NCBI GenBank assembly: GCA_002483085.1 | Contig: DLHF01000002.1 | Span: 62,001 to 126,000 of the forward strand | DNA: 64,000 bases | Reading direction: 5' to 3' | Origin: Ignavibacteria bacterium UBA7675 | GTDB taxonomy: Bacteria > Bacteroidota > Ignavibacteria > Kapaibacteriales > UB7675 | Shown: one piece after another, positions 50,837 to 60,749 of the stretch | How positions within the stretch are numbered: position 1 is the stretch's first letter | How the letters are laid out: each line of letters starts with the position of its first letter | The notes under the pieces: generated by a model | The model's input: only the letters and a program-made list of their open reading frames with translations | The model's database searches: none | Told to the model about the DNA's origin: nothing | Made by a program: the position numbers and the translations under genes

Positions 50837-53113
50837 TTATTTGCAGGTTTCTACAACCCTTACCGCAATACGGCGGTTCTGTTTGCGAGCGGCTTCCACC
50901 TGATCGGCAGAAACTTTTTTGCTTTTCTTCGGCTCGGGGATGAGCGGTTTGGTAGAGCCATAGCCAATCGTGTTTACTACTCTGGACGCATCAACGCCCT
51001 GTTGTATCAGCCAGCTTTTTACTGCTGCTGCACGCATTTCGGAGAGCTCCTGGTTGCGCTTGTCGTCGCCTTCGCTGCTGGCGTGGCCTTCGATTTCCAC
51101 CTTCAGATCGGGGCATTGATCCACGAGAGCTTTGATTTTATTCAGATTCTCGATAGTACCCGGCACTGTGAGGTCGAACTTATCGGTGTTCACAATAAAG
51201 AGAATACCGGGGAAGTTGGTCACTGTATTGGGCTTGGGTTTGGGTGGGCAGCCATCGGTCGGCTCGCCGGGGATAAGCGGACATTTGTCCACATCATCGC
51301 GCACACCATCTTTGTCGGTATCCGGGTCCAACGGATTGGTCTTCGTGCGATTGACTTCATCGCCATCGTTGAGCGAATCGCCGTCGGTATCAGCCAGAGC
51401 GGGATTGGTCTTGTATGTATTGACTTCATCGCCGTCTTTCAGCGCGTCGTTATCGGAGTCGATATTCAGCGGGTCGGTTTTGTATTTGTTCACCTCATCG
51501 CCATCGCGCAGGCCATCTTTATCGCTGTCCACATCTGTCGGATTGGTTTTGTACTTATTCACTTCGAGGCCGTCGCCAAGAGCGTCGTTGTCGGTATCGC
51601 CTGAAATGGGATTGGTTTTGTACTTGTTTACTTCATCGCCATCGCTAAGCGAATCGCCATCCGTATCGGTTTTCAGCGGGTCGGATTTGTATGTATTGAC
51701 TTCATCGCCATCGCTGAGCGAATCGCCGTCGGTATCCGTATTATTCGGGTCGGTTTTATAGCGATTAATCTCATCGCCGTCTTTGAGTCCGTCGCCGTCG
51801 GTATCATCGCGGCTGGGATTGGTCTTATAAGTCCGCACTTCTTCGCCGTCTTTGAGGCCATCGGCATCGCTGTCCATGTTATTCGGGCTCGTGTTGTACT
51901 GCTTGATTTCCTCACCGTCTTTGAGGCCGTCGCCGTCGGTATCTTCTTGGAGCGGGTCGGTTTTGTGCGTATTGACTTCATCGCCATCCAGCAGACCGTC
52001 GCCATCGGTATCGGGCACGAGAGCATTTGTTTTGCGCGCGAGCTCTTCGCCGTCTTTGAGGCCGTCAGCATCGGTATCGACCGAGGTTGGGTTTGTGTGA
52101 TGGATCACCAGCTCGTCCTTATCGCTCAGGCCATCGCCGTCGGTATCGCCTTTCAGCGGATCGGTGCGATAGTCGGTCTCCGGCAGCGAGTTGATATAGT
52201 CCTCTGTCATGCCATTGGGCACTGTGCGCGAGCCTTTTACTTCGTAGCCATCGGGCAGGCCATCGCCGTCTGTATCTGGATTGTTCTCATCGGTGCCGAG
52301 CAGACGCTCTTGTGCGTTGGTAAGACCGTCCTTATCGTAATCGGCATTGCCGAACACATAGTAGGTAAGGCCAAAGCCAAAGGTGACAAACGCGTCATTA
52401 GCCGTTGCATCCCCTACTTTGGGGCCGTCTTTTGTCGGCTGGTAGTTGCCGCCGTCGGTATTCGATGCAAAGTCATCGAGGAAGTCTGTGCCGGTAAAGC
52501 GGAATGTGCCGCGTCCATTTACTACGAAGTCGTCGGTAGCGTAAAATTCAAAACCGAGACCAACCGGAAAAATAATGCCGGTTTTGTCGTAGATGTTGTT
52601 GCGGTTGTTGGGCAGCGACCGGTCGGCGCCGCCGGATTCACCTGCGCGAGGCTCGAAGCTCATCAGGCCGATACCGCCAAAGATAAACGGCACAAAGCGC
52701 TCGTTGGGCAGGATATTGAGAGCTGCAATCGCTTCGTAAGTAAGAATCCTTGTGTTATTCTTTTCTTCGATAAGGAGATTCGTACCGGGGTACATATCGC
52801 CCACATTAGCATTCGGGCCAAAGTACGCAGGGTACTTCTTAATGTAGTTATCCTGAGTAATCTTATAGCGCACCGACGCCATGCCTACGCCTGCTTGGAG
52901 CGATACATAGGGCAATGGATTATAGCGGAAGAAAATATCGCCGCCGAACCACAGCGAATTGTCGGCAAATTCTCCCCAGTATTTTGCTCCACCGGCTGTA
53001 AAGCCAAAACCAGCTCTGCCAGCCCCGCTTTGGGCCTGCAAAATGCCAGTGGCAAGGCCACATAGAACTACGAGGAGAAGTGCTTTTGAAAACAGACTGG
53101 AACAAACTTTCAC
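50837..53113 (-). CDS. OmpA-family outer-membrane protein with about 15 thrombospondin type-3 repeats
   Basis: 758 aa from GTG 53113, which has GGAGG 5 nt upstream and starts a clean signal peptide (KVCSSLFSKALLLVVLCGLA); ATG 53125 overlaps that ribosome site. Residues 25-250 form an OmpA-like eight-strand barrel. From about 260 to 620 come tandem calcium-binding repeats of the type DTDGDGLKDGDEVNTYKTDP, about 20-21 residues each. The C-terminal OmpA domain has FIVNTDKFDLTVPGTIENLN, KVEIEGHASSEGDDKRNQEL and the QNRRIAVRVVE end for peptidoglycan binding. Likely a major envelope protein linking the outer membrane to the wall. Confidence 0.92.
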   Translation of the reverse strand: MKVCSSLFSKALLLVVLCGLATGILQAQSGAGRAGFGFTAGGAKYWGEFADNSLWFGGDIFFRYNPLPYVSLQAGVGMASVRYKITQDNYIKKYPAYFGPNANVGDMYPGTNLLIEEKNNTRILTYEAIAALNILPNERFVPFIFGGIGLMSFEPRAGESGGADRSLPNNRNNIYDKTGIIFPVGLGFEFYATDDFVVNGRGTFRFTGTDFLDDFASNTDGGNYQPTKDGPKVGDATANDAFVTFGFGLTYYVFGNADYDKDGLTNAQERLLGTDENNPDTDGDGLPDGYEVKGSRTVPNGMTEDYINSLPETDYRTDPLKGDTDGDGLSDKDELVIHHTNPTSVDTDADGLKDGEELARKTNALVPDTDGDGLLDGDEVNTHKTDPLQEDTDGDGLKDGEEIKQYNTSPNNMDSDADGLKDGEEVRTYKTNPSRDDTDGDGLKDGDEINRYKTDPNNTDTDGDSLSDGDEVNTYKSDPLKTDTDGDSLSDGDEVNKYKTNPISGDTDNDALGDGLEVNKYKTNPTDVDSDKDGLRDGDEVNKYKTDPLNIDSDNDALKDGDEVNTYKTNPALADTDGDSLNDGDEVNRTKTNPLDPDTDKDGVRDDVDKCPLIPGEPTDGCPPKPKPNTVTNFPGILFIVNTDKFDLTVPGTIENLNKIKALVDQCPDLKVEIEGHASSEGDDKRNQELSEMRAAAVKSWLIQQGVDASRVVNTIGYGSTKPLIPEPKKSKKVSADQVEAARKQNRRIAVRVVETCK
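51290..52330 (-). repeat. Tandem coding repeats (TSP type-3)
   Basis: About 60-bp units, diverged in DNA but alike in protein (D-x-D-x-D-G-L-x-D-G-x-E). They encode the calcium-binding rod of the OmpA protein. Not a CRISPR array: units are contiguous, in frame and lack constant repeats. Confidence 0.85.
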
Positions 53114-53244
53114 AGATACCTCCATAAATTGTCAGGAAAAAGTAGAATGCTGTATTGAGGACTGCAAGTTACATCTACATACTGCGGTGAAAATATAAAG
53201 AACCCGCAATATGTTTTCATTCCCAATGTACTGCAAGCTGATAA

Positions 53245-54504
53245 TTATCCGGCCTCTGTTTCTGCCGGTATGCTGATGTCGACTACGACTTGGTTCCGCA
53301 CTATGTCGTCGACTGTCTCCCTTTTGCGAATAAGATGTGATTGGCCATTGTACACAAGGACTTCCGCAGGGCGAAGCCTTGAGTTATAATTGGATGCCAT
53401 TGTGAAGCCATAGGCTCCGGCATTGAGGAATGCGAGAATATCGCCCTCCCGGACTTCGTTGAGCTTGCGATCCCAGCCGAATGTATCGGTTTCGCAAATG
53501 TACCCTACCACTGTATAAATACGCGGTATGCCGGAGGGATTAGAAACATTGAGAATGTCGTGATGGGCGCTGTAAAACATCGGACGAATGAGGTGGTTAA
53601 AGCCAGAATCCACCCCAGCAAACACTGTTGCAGTTGTCTGCTTTACAACATTAGTACGCACGAGGAATGTGCCTGCCTCGCTGACGAGGAATTTTCCCGG
53701 TTCGAACCAGAGTTCGAGATTGCGACCGTATTCCGTGCAAAATTCGCGAAAACGCTCGCTTATTTTTTTGCCAAGAGTCTCGATATCAGTAGTGATGTCC
53801 TCTTGTTTGTAGCCCACTTTGAAGCCGCTGCCAAAATCCAGGAATCGCAAGTCTGGGAATTGTTCTGCAATCCCAAACAGGATTTCTGCACCCTGAAGAA
53901 ACACACCAGCGTCCAGAATATCCGAGCCCGTGTGCATGTGCAGCCCTATAACGTGGATGTTGTTCGACGCTACGACGCGTTGCACATGGCGCATTTGGTA
54001 CACCGATATGCCAAATTTTGAGTCGATATGCCCGGTGGAGATATTCGTATTACCGCCTGCCATAATGTGCGGGTTCACACGGATGCACACGGGAATGGTA
54101 TTGCCGTACTCATGGCCGAACTGTTCGAGCACAGAGATATTGTCGATATTAATCATCACGCCGAGCTCTACGGCACGCTTGAGCTCGTCGAAAGAAACGC
54201 AGTTGGGGGTGTAGAGAATTTCCGCCGGTTCGAATCCCGCCATAATGCCGATTTCCACTTCTTGGATAGAAACGGCATCGAGCCCTGCGCCGAGGCGCTT
54301 CATAAACTTCAGCACCGAGAGGTTGTTGAGCGCTTTACACGCGTATTTGATCTTGAGGGAAACATCGGGAAAAGCCCCTGTAAGGCGTTTGTACTGCCGC
54401 TCGATGATGCCTGCGTCGTACACGTACAGCGGAACGCCGTAGTCGTCGCACAGGTCCTGCACGGAAATTCCGCCGATCGTAAAGCGGTTACCGTCGAAGT
54501 CCAT
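53245..54504 (-). CDS. lysA: Diaminopimelate decarboxylase
   Basis: 419 aa, fold-type III PLP enzyme; last step of lysine synthesis. PLP lysine in KIKYACKALNN (Lys57); HMHTGSDI; DFGSGFKVGYKQ; ELWFEPGKFLVSEAG; CETDTFGWDRKL with the active-site Cys; and LNAGAYGFTMASNYNSRLRP. Some details recall the branch that includes carboxynorspermidine decarboxylases, but the CETDT and GAYG motifs favour LysA. Its ATG lies 122 bp after a terminator of the next gene upstream. Confidence 0.92.
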   Translation of the reverse strand: MDFDGNRFTIGGISVQDLCDDYGVPLYVYDAGIIERQYKRLTGAFPDVSLKIKYACKALNNLSVLKFMKRLGAGLDAVSIQEVEIGIMAGFEPAEILYTPNCVSFDELKRAVELGVMINIDNISVLEQFGHEYGNTIPVCIRVNPHIMAGGNTNISTGHIDSKFGISVYQMRHVQRVVASNNIHVIGLHMHTGSDILDAGVFLQGAEILFGIAEQFPDLRFLDFGSGFKVGYKQEDITTDIETLGKKISERFREFCTEYGRNLELWFEPGKFLVSEAGTFLVRTNVVKQTTATVFAGVDSGFNHLIRPMFYSAHHDILNVSNPSGIPRIYTVVGYICETDTFGWDRKLNEVREGDILAFLNAGAYGFTMASNYNSRLRPAEVLVYNGQSHLIRKRETVDDIVRNQVVVDISIPAETEAG

Positions 54505-54626
54505 GAATAGTCCCGGAAAGTTAAACTGTCGAAATTAGGCTGCAATTTACGAAAAAGTTTTATGTGCCATAGATGTGTATTGATGGAGTGCTGCTACGGT
54601 ATTGCTCCGAACATCTTCCAGCGCAT

Positions 54627-54665
54627 AAAAAAAGCCGCCTGTAGTATCGCTACTCAAGCGGCCTT
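54627..54665 (-). terminator. Terminator after the PD40/OmpA-like gene
   Basis: Minus strand: GGCCGC and GTAG arms, loop CGATA, CTAC and GGCGGC, then TTTTTTT. A strong U-tract terminator 21 bp after the 818-aa gene stop; it insulates lysA from the envelope cluster. Confidence 0.8.
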
Positions 54666-54685
54666 ATTGTATGTGTGCGTTGCGT

Positions 54686-57142
54686 CTACTGTCGCTGCAC
54701 TACTTCCGGTTGGAGCAGGCGTCGCAGAGCTTCCGCGCGATTCTTGTATTCCGAGAGCTTTGCTTGCGCGTCTTCTTCGCTCGGGTACAGCGGCGGCGAA
54801 AGCAGAACATACGCGCCATCGCTGTTCTTTTTGGGGCGTGTGTAGTCGTAGCCAAGTGTTCGCAGAATGACTTCAGCCACCTTGAGCTCACTGTCGTCTA
54901 CCGCTGTGCCGTACTGTATGGAATATAACACACCGGCAACAGCCGAAGCTCCACCCTGTTTGTTTTCTTCTTCTTTCTGGCGCTGATTGCGTTCACCTTC
55001 TTCTTGCTCCTGCTGTGCTGCTACCTGCTGCTGTTTCTTCTGCCACGACCGCACCCAACGCACGTACTCTGGCGACTCTTTTCCGCAACGCCCCAAGCTA
55101 AAGCCCTCTGCTTGCTCGGGCGTAAGGATGTTCAAGTACACCACGAACATACGGCTGCGGGGCTTGTTGCACGGCTCGTTGTTCAGCGGGTCGGCAGAAA
55201 GGTCAAGGCCCGGTACGATGAAGCTGTTGTCGCACTGCTTTTTGCCAAAAATGCCAAATCCATCGGCTTCAAACTGTATCTGCCCTGATTCCGCAAGCTG
55301 CCGGAAGAGCTCCGAGCGGCCTACCATGTCGTTCTTAATAGTTTCTATGGTGTAATGCGCGCGCAGTTTCGAGAGGAAAATGTTGCCGTCCTGTCCGCTG
55401 TCGGGCAGCATGATCTTGCCGCCGGTAACATGTTGTGCAAAAGCGCTTCGCATGTTCTGGCCTTGTGGGATCACAATGTCGCCCACGGTGACGTCGCTGT
55501 CAGCGGAATACGAGCCCGGACGCAGGGAGCACTCGTCGGTGTAGCCGTGTACGGTAATCATAAGCACAGGCTTGCTCCAGCATTGCGAAGATATTTGGTC
55601 GATCATCGACTCGATTCTGCTGTAGATATTCTTTTCAAAATGCTCGTCGATCCTTTTAGCTGCTGCGTCGTAGCCGTAGTCGCTTTCGTCGATAAAGCTA
55701 CTTGTGTGCAGAGCGCCAGTATTGACACGTTTATGGTATTCCCGCAGATTTTTTGTCGTATTCGGCCACCAGTAACCAGTAATAAAGTACGGTGTGCCGG
55801 TTTCAGCATCGCTGAATACAATGGCCGAGTCGGGCTGCTGGCGGCAGAGTATGCGGAAGGTATCGCGCAGTACGATGTCGTCGCCTCCGGTTGCAAACTC
55901 GAACTGTTTCGGCATGGCTTCGCACGCATAGCATGTACTGTCTTTCAGCGGTGAAGACATTGTGTACCGGGTGTACGGCTCTAATTCTACAGCTTTGCCT
56001 GTTTCTAATACAATATCGCTGTGGCCAGCTACCGACCAGCGCTGCGCTTTGGGCGTCCAGGCTTGGAGCAGCTTGCCGTCTTTGTCCACGATTTGTTCGA
56101 GCACGGTTATTTCGTACAAAATGACAGGCTTGGGGAATGAATACGCGTAAATATCTAGCTTTGCTCCATCGCGATCCGAGGCAAAGAACAGACCGCTTTT
56201 GTCGGGAGCTACATACGCAAACATATCATTGGCCGGGGAATTATACGGCAGATTGTCGGGTAGTTCTCTGTGCGAGTTCTTACGCAGAGATTCTTCTATG
56301 AGCATCGGCTGGGTGGGGATGCGCGACGCTCCGAGAGCAGCTCGGTAAATATCGAAATCCGCAGTTGTATCGTTTTTCCAATTGCTCGAATAGTAAAAAT
56401 AGCCATCTACTCCGCAGTGGGGCGATATCTCGCTGCCCGGTGTATTAATGCCCGGTACTAATTCGGGTTCCGACCAGTCGCTGCCTTCGCGGATGCTGAA
56501 GTAGATGTTCAGGCTGGAGTCTGCCTTGCCGTTGAGCACTGTTGGCCGGTTCGATGTAAAGAACAGCATACTGCCATCGGGCATAAGCGACGGGTGCGAT
56601 TCCCAGTAGTCGGAGTTGACCTTGCTGATCGGCGTTACCGTTTGGAAGTTGTCGGTCGTGCTCCACAGGTCGAACATGTGGCTGGTATTTCCCGAGCTGA
56701 TAGTTCCTTCCACAATTGCATGCTCAGAAGAGAACACAATCAATGTACGGCTTTCATCCATAGTAAGAGCGCCGCGCGTGTAGGTTGGGAATTGCTTGTC
56801 ATCAGTCGATACAAGCTCGCACGACGGGCTGCACCAGTCTTCATTAAGGGGCTTTGTTTTTCTGTAGGATACCGGGCGCGACGAGTACCACATTTCCGCC
56901 CTAAGAGCTTTTTTCGTTGTTTTGCCTTTAGAGTAAATGTCCGTTCGGTCGCTTGTAAAATACAGTCGGTCGTTGCCATTGGGGTCTGTGCTGTAGAAGA
57001 CCGCCGGGCTGTAGTCGTTCAGCGAATCGTTTACCGGCGCATTGAGCCGCCCGCCCGTTATTCTGTCGGTTTGTGCACCGGCAGTAGCTGCAAACGCTAT
57101 GAGCATACAGGCGGCAGGCAGTAATCGCAGAAGAGATGCCAT
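54686..57142 (-). CDS. Exported PD40 beta-propeller protein with OmpA-like and SPOR-like regions
   Basis: 818 aa. Signal peptide (LLRLLPAACMLIAFAATAGA). Residues 40-330 contain five PD40/WD40-like strands (DRLYFTSDRTDIYSKG, MLFFTSNRPTV, GYFYYSSNWKND, SGLFFASDRDGAKLDIYAYS). Residues 500-660 resemble an OmpA-like domain with insertions (VLMITVHGYTDECSLRPGSY). A Glu/Gln-rich linker (QQQVAAQQEQEEGERNQRQK) leads to a SPOR-like end. This architecture recalls PorE-type T9SS accessory proteins, but the match is only in layout. Last of three same-strand envelope genes. Confidence 0.75.
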   Translation of the reverse strand: MASLLRLLPAACMLIAFAATAGAQTDRITGGRLNAPVNDSLNDYSPAVFYSTDPNGNDRLYFTSDRTDIYSKGKTTKKALRAEMWYSSRPVSYRKTKPLNEDWCSPSCELVSTDDKQFPTYTRGALTMDESRTLIVFSSEHAIVEGTISSGNTSHMFDLWSTTDNFQTVTPISKVNSDYWESHPSLMPDGSMLFFTSNRPTVLNGKADSSLNIYFSIREGSDWSEPELVPGINTPGSEISPHCGVDGYFYYSSNWKNDTTADFDIYRAALGASRIPTQPMLIEESLRKNSHRELPDNLPYNSPANDMFAYVAPDKSGLFFASDRDGAKLDIYAYSFPKPVILYEITVLEQIVDKDGKLLQAWTPKAQRWSVAGHSDIVLETGKAVELEPYTRYTMSSPLKDSTCYACEAMPKQFEFATGGDDIVLRDTFRILCRQQPDSAIVFSDAETGTPYFITGYWWPNTTKNLREYHKRVNTGALHTSSFIDESDYGYDAAAKRIDEHFEKNIYSRIESMIDQISSQCWSKPVLMITVHGYTDECSLRPGSYSADSDVTVGDIVIPQGQNMRSAFAQHVTGGKIMLPDSGQDGNIFLSKLRAHYTIETIKNDMVGRSELFRQLAESGQIQFEADGFGIFGKKQCDNSFIVPGLDLSADPLNNEPCNKPRSRMFVVYLNILTPEQAEGFSLGRCGKESPEYVRWVRSWQKKQQQVAAQQEQEEGERNQRQKEEENKQGGASAVAGVLYSIQYGTAVDDSELKVAEVILRTLGYDYTRPKKNSDGAYVLLSPPLYPSEEDAQAKLSEYKNRAEALRRLLQPEVVQRQ

Positions 57143-57189
57143 AGATATATCCGTGAGAACAATGGAAAATTTCTAAAAATTATAGCCTG

Positions 57190-59388
57190 TCAAAGAATGA
57201 TCGGGTACAACATACGGAAGTGGATTGCCGATTGATTGTTCAGGTTGTTCTCCGTTCCGTCGTTGATTTCGCGGACGACCATCACACCGTAGTGCGTGGC
57301 ATCAAAACGGAACACATATACATTGCCAACGGCGAGATTGCCCGGCGGAGCGGCTGTGATATCACCGGAGTTGAAGGTAAAAGTGCCGTTGTTGACGCCA
57401 GTTTGTACCTGTGTTACAATCTGCAAAATGTTGTTGAAGAACGATTCATCGGTTATTCTCTGCCAGAACGCCCATTGTACATTCGATTGGTTTTTGATAA
57501 ATGGCTGCTGTGGTAGCGGTCCGTTCGGATTGGGTACGTCCACCCACAAGTCGCCTGTTCCAGGGCCATTGGGCGGCGGTGCGTTGTCGTTGCGGAGCGA
57601 GCGCACGCCGGATTCGCCAAATACATAGTATTCATATTCTGGTTTAGGCTGTTTCGGCGTTGTTTGCCTGTACGCGTGCATTTTGATCGGCGGAGTAAAG
57701 TCGGGCAGAGCTGTTACAATGGCATCAATCAGCAGTTCCTGTGTGGGGCAGCCCGATACTTCCATAATTACTTTTACCGTGAGCATGCTATCGGCTGTCT
57801 TGGGAAGGCCACCAGGATTGCGCGCGAGAATGATCTGGCGCAGCTCGTCTTTTGTAGGCGCAGTAAAGGTCATATCAAACGAGCCCGCTATGCGGGAGTT
57901 TGTGCGCAGAGCTACGCGTGTGCTGCTGATGTCGAAGTATTTCATGGAAAATTGGTCGCCCGGCAGGGGCTCTACACGCAGGACAACGTCGTTGGTGCGG
58001 CAGATCAGCGTATCGGTCGAAGACAAGATGAACTCATAGCTTTCGGTTACGATACTCGGCTCCACATCGGAGATAAACACGCGCTTGTCCTCGCGGATAT
58101 ACAGCGAGTCGCGCGGGGCTGGTACTGTGCCAAAGGGGTAATCTTTGTTGTTGAATCGCAGCGATGGGCATGTTTCAGTACAGCATTCGCCCGATAGTAC
58201 CACTGTAAGGCTACACGTGTTCGGATCGCCTTCGGGAATAATTTCGAGTTCCAAGGTCAGGTCGGAAGGCGTGGAAACTGTTGTCGCCAGCGCCGGGCGA
58301 AATACCGCTTCGATGGTAAGGGATTGTCCCTGCTCGATGCGTACTTCTCCATTAGCAGTCCGCAAAGCGGCAGGCGATTCAATCACCCAATCATTTCTGC
58401 CGGTTGTCGGGGTGAGTGTTTTTAAGCGAACTGTCACCGGGCATGGGCCGCTATTGGTAAGAACTGTGCCCGAGAGACGTTCTTCCTGGCCTACTTCTAC
58501 AGGCTCGGAAAGGCGCAGTTCTTGGCGTGTGCCGGGTGTGAACAGCGAGCAATCGCACGACTGTTCCACAACTGTAGCTTGGAGATTCAGGCTTATATCC
58601 GCGCTGTTTCCACCGGCGCAGGCCAGCTTCAGGCGCAGAGTTTCGGCAAAGCGATTGTTCAGGCGCCCCTGGCTTGTCGATGAAGTATTTACATCAAAGC
58701 ACAGGCCGAGCACCGAGCCGGGCGGCAATACCACGCGCATTGGATTGCCGGTGACAGGAAATGTCTGGCCGTCGATTTGAACTGCTGTGACTTTGAACAC
58801 ACCGAGCACTGCTGTAGGAATTTCTACTTCCACATTATTACGCCCGCTGTTGCGCGCTACCGGCAGGCAATTCTGTACGGGGTTGGGTGCGTTTTGTACG
58901 AGCTTTTCTGATCCGGTGTTGACGTCGGCAAACACGAGGTCTACAGAAGAATTTTTCAGAGTAGTACAATTCAGGTCGGCTACGTCGGCTTCGCGAAATA
59001 CAAAGCGGACGCGGGCTTCGCCGCAGACGCCGTGCAGTGTATCGGTACGCATGCCGTAGTCTGGCGAAAATGCTTCTACGATAAAGTCGTCGCCCGCTAC
59101 CGAGGCCTCGTCGAGCAGCACAGCTTCGCCGCGTGTGTCTGTCAGTTTCGGGTCGGGTGCTGCTATGCCGTCGATGCGTCTTACGGTGACGCGTACATTT
59201 TGAAGCGGGATGACTGTTGTAGAGCCGCCCGGCGCGGTTTGGCGGAGCTCGGTAAGCACGGTAAACTTCGATTGTACCGTTTCTTCCGGCTGTGTTACTT
59301 CCGAGCAACTATTAAAGACAACGAGAGAAATGCAGAGCACTGCGAGTATGACTGCGGTGCGCGCGGTAAATCGTAGAAAAGCATTCAT
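57190..59388 (-). CDS. Large putative lipoprotein of unknown function
   Basis: 732 aa. Lipobox VFNSC near residue 28 (LAVLCISLVVFNSCSEVTQ). A beta-rich protein: a carboxypeptidase-regulatory-like N-terminal domain (VRVTVRRIDGIAAPDPKLTD), then repeated immunoglobulin/abnormal-spindle-like strands with the pattern of extracellular Bacteroidota proteins (GTVLTNSGPCPVTVRLKTL, SLTIEAVFRPALATTV). Many cysteine pairs. A final domain (DLWVDVPNPNGPLPQQPFIK, VYVFRFDATHYGVMVVREI) of unknown type. It lies between the 343-aa and 818-aa genes with short gaps and is probably cotranscribed with them. Confidence 0.72.
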   Translation of the reverse strand: MNAFLRFTARTAVILAVLCISLVVFNSCSEVTQPEETVQSKFTVLTELRQTAPGGSTTVIPLQNVRVTVRRIDGIAAPDPKLTDTRGEAVLLDEASVAGDDFIVEAFSPDYGMRTDTLHGVCGEARVRFVFREADVADLNCTTLKNSSVDLVFADVNTGSEKLVQNAPNPVQNCLPVARNSGRNNVEVEIPTAVLGVFKVTAVQIDGQTFPVTGNPMRVVLPPGSVLGLCFDVNTSSTSQGRLNNRFAETLRLKLACAGGNSADISLNLQATVVEQSCDCSLFTPGTRQELRLSEPVEVGQEERLSGTVLTNSGPCPVTVRLKTLTPTTGRNDWVIESPAALRTANGEVRIEQGQSLTIEAVFRPALATTVSTPSDLTLELEIIPEGDPNTCSLTVVLSGECCTETCPSLRFNNKDYPFGTVPAPRDSLYIREDKRVFISDVEPSIVTESYEFILSSTDTLICRTNDVVLRVEPLPGDQFSMKYFDISSTRVALRTNSRIAGSFDMTFTAPTKDELRQIILARNPGGLPKTADSMLTVKVIMEVSGCPTQELLIDAIVTALPDFTPPIKMHAYRQTTPKQPKPEYEYYVFGESGVRSLRNDNAPPPNGPGTGDLWVDVPNPNGPLPQQPFIKNQSNVQWAFWQRITDESFFNNILQIVTQVQTGVNNGTFTFNSGDITAAPPGNLAVGNVYVFRFDATHYGVMVVREINDGTENNLNNQSAIHFRMLYPIIL

Positions 59389-59469
59389 AACTGTATCGCA
59401 GAAAGTGGGAAATAATTCTCTAAACGACAGGAGTATCAGCCGTGCCTGTGCAGGCGTATGTGCTGCACA

Positions 59470-60501
59470 TCAGAACGTAACACCGAAGCGCAGGTACAGG
59501 GAAGTCGACTGGCGATAGGCATTGCGCTGATCGCTGGGAACATCCGGGCAGCATTCGATTTCCGGCAGCGGTAAGTTCATACGGCGCACGCCAACATCTA
59601 TGGAGAAGTCGCGCTCGCAGCCCCAGGACCAATCGTGGCCAATACCGATACCGTAATACAGGCGTTGGCGGTCGAAACTGCTTCCTATGACAGGAGCACC
59701 GCTCTGGAAGTCGAATGGAATACCGAGGTCGCCATAGACAAACCAGGTATTGCAGCTAGGAGTAAATGCGTTGGGGTCGGGATTGGGGGTAAATGTATAG
59801 CGGGGATGAACGCCAACAGGTATGAAGACGGAGCCATCGGCAGGCCACACGCCAAGGAACGGGCCGATTTGGAACGCACCTGTTTCGTTGAGCGACCACA
59901 GCCCAGCGGTTTCTAAGCCGATAAGCATGGTAGAGCCACCGCGTTCGAGGTTGAAAAACTGCGACTCGTAGGGCACTTTGCCCGTAGCTGTTTGGTGCAG
60001 ATAGGTCTCTTCATCGCGCCCGCGAAAGCCCGCCATAGCGCGTAGCTCTACTTTGTCGAAGCCGAGAGCACCAGTACGCAGGCGACAGCACCGGTCGGGA
60101 GGCGGCACACCATCTTCCACGCGATACACTTTAGGCGGCAGCAGAGGGTCGGATACATACGTAATACGCTTTACGCGGCTGGCTGGAAGCTCGTAAATGC
60201 GGTCTTCTTCGTTGTCGCATTCAGTAAGCGCACGCACGCGTACACGGGCTTCACGTGTTGCAGTTGCAGCCATGTACTGCGGTTGTACATCCGAAGCAAG
60301 GGCGAGCATGCTGTTACCGCTGCATTTGTCCACAACTGGCTCAGTGAGCTCTACATTCCATTGCTGAACGCCATTCCCATTTCCGGCGAAAGATGAACTG
60401 CCGCACGAGGTAAGGAGTGTGATAGCAAGGGCGCACAGAAGCAGAACGGAAGCGCGCAGATGTGACAATCTGGTAGACAGGTCGTCGGGACGGGTTTCCA
60501 T
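59470..60501 (-). CDS. Putative outer-membrane lipoprotein
   Basis: 343 aa. Lipobox LLTSC near residue 33 (LLLCALAITLLTSCGSSS). The C-terminal 180 residues look like a small beta-barrel or surface beta domain (GPFLGVWPADGSVFIPVGVH, FDRQRLYYGIGIGHDWSWG, ending SLYLRFGVTF with an aromatic last residue). Cysteine-rich middle. Family unknown. First gene of the three-gene envelope unit behind the promoter at 60637-60667. Confidence 0.7.
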   Translation of the reverse strand: METRPDDLSTRLSHLRASVLLLCALAITLLTSCGSSSFAGNGNGVQQWNVELTEPVVDKCSGNSMLALASDVQPQYMAATATREARVRVRALTECDNEEDRIYELPASRVKRITYVSDPLLPPKVYRVEDGVPPPDRCCRLRTGALGFDKVELRAMAGFRGRDEETYLHQTATGKVPYESQFFNLERGGSTMLIGLETAGLWSLNETGAFQIGPFLGVWPADGSVFIPVGVHPRYTFTPNPDPNAFTPSCNTWFVYGDLGIPFDFQSGAPVIGSSFDRQRLYYGIGIGHDWSWGCERDFSIDVGVRRMNLPLPEIECCPDVPSDQRNAYRQSTSLYLRFGVTF

Positions 60502-60636
60502 AATAATAGAAGGACTGGTATATCGAAAGCCGGGACAGTGGAACTGCTCCGGAACCTTGAGTGCTTACTGTCGTGTCGTTGCCGTATGATGAATCTGCCG
60601 ACGGGCTCAACCTGTATTGAGACACCTTTCCAGCCG

Positions 60637-60667
60637 CAAACATACGCCTTTTACACAAAGGAAGCAA
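60637..60667 (-). promoter_or_regulatory. Promoter of the three-gene envelope unit
   Basis: Minus strand TTG (60667-60665), 20 nt, TATGTTTG (60644-60637): exact consensus. The predicted start near 60630 gives a 5' leader of about 130 nt before the ATG at 60501; no riboswitch or small open frame in it is convincing. Confidence 0.7.
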
Positions 60668-60749
60668 TTGTTTCATCATTCGTTGCGAAGCGGTAATACG
60701 GTGTGTAGGAGCTGGCTGCCGTGTGTAGAAGCACAGCGATGTGGGCTGA

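Noticed and set aside
51290..52330. Regular repeats that could suggest CRISPR
   Set aside because: Contiguous in-frame protein repeats of an OmpA/TSP3 protein; no constant repeat with unique spacers and no cas genes.
54215..54245. GGTTCGAATCCCGCC, resembling the T-arm of a tRNA
   Set aside because: It lies inside lysA in frame, and no acceptor stem, anticodon arm or D-arm can be built around it.
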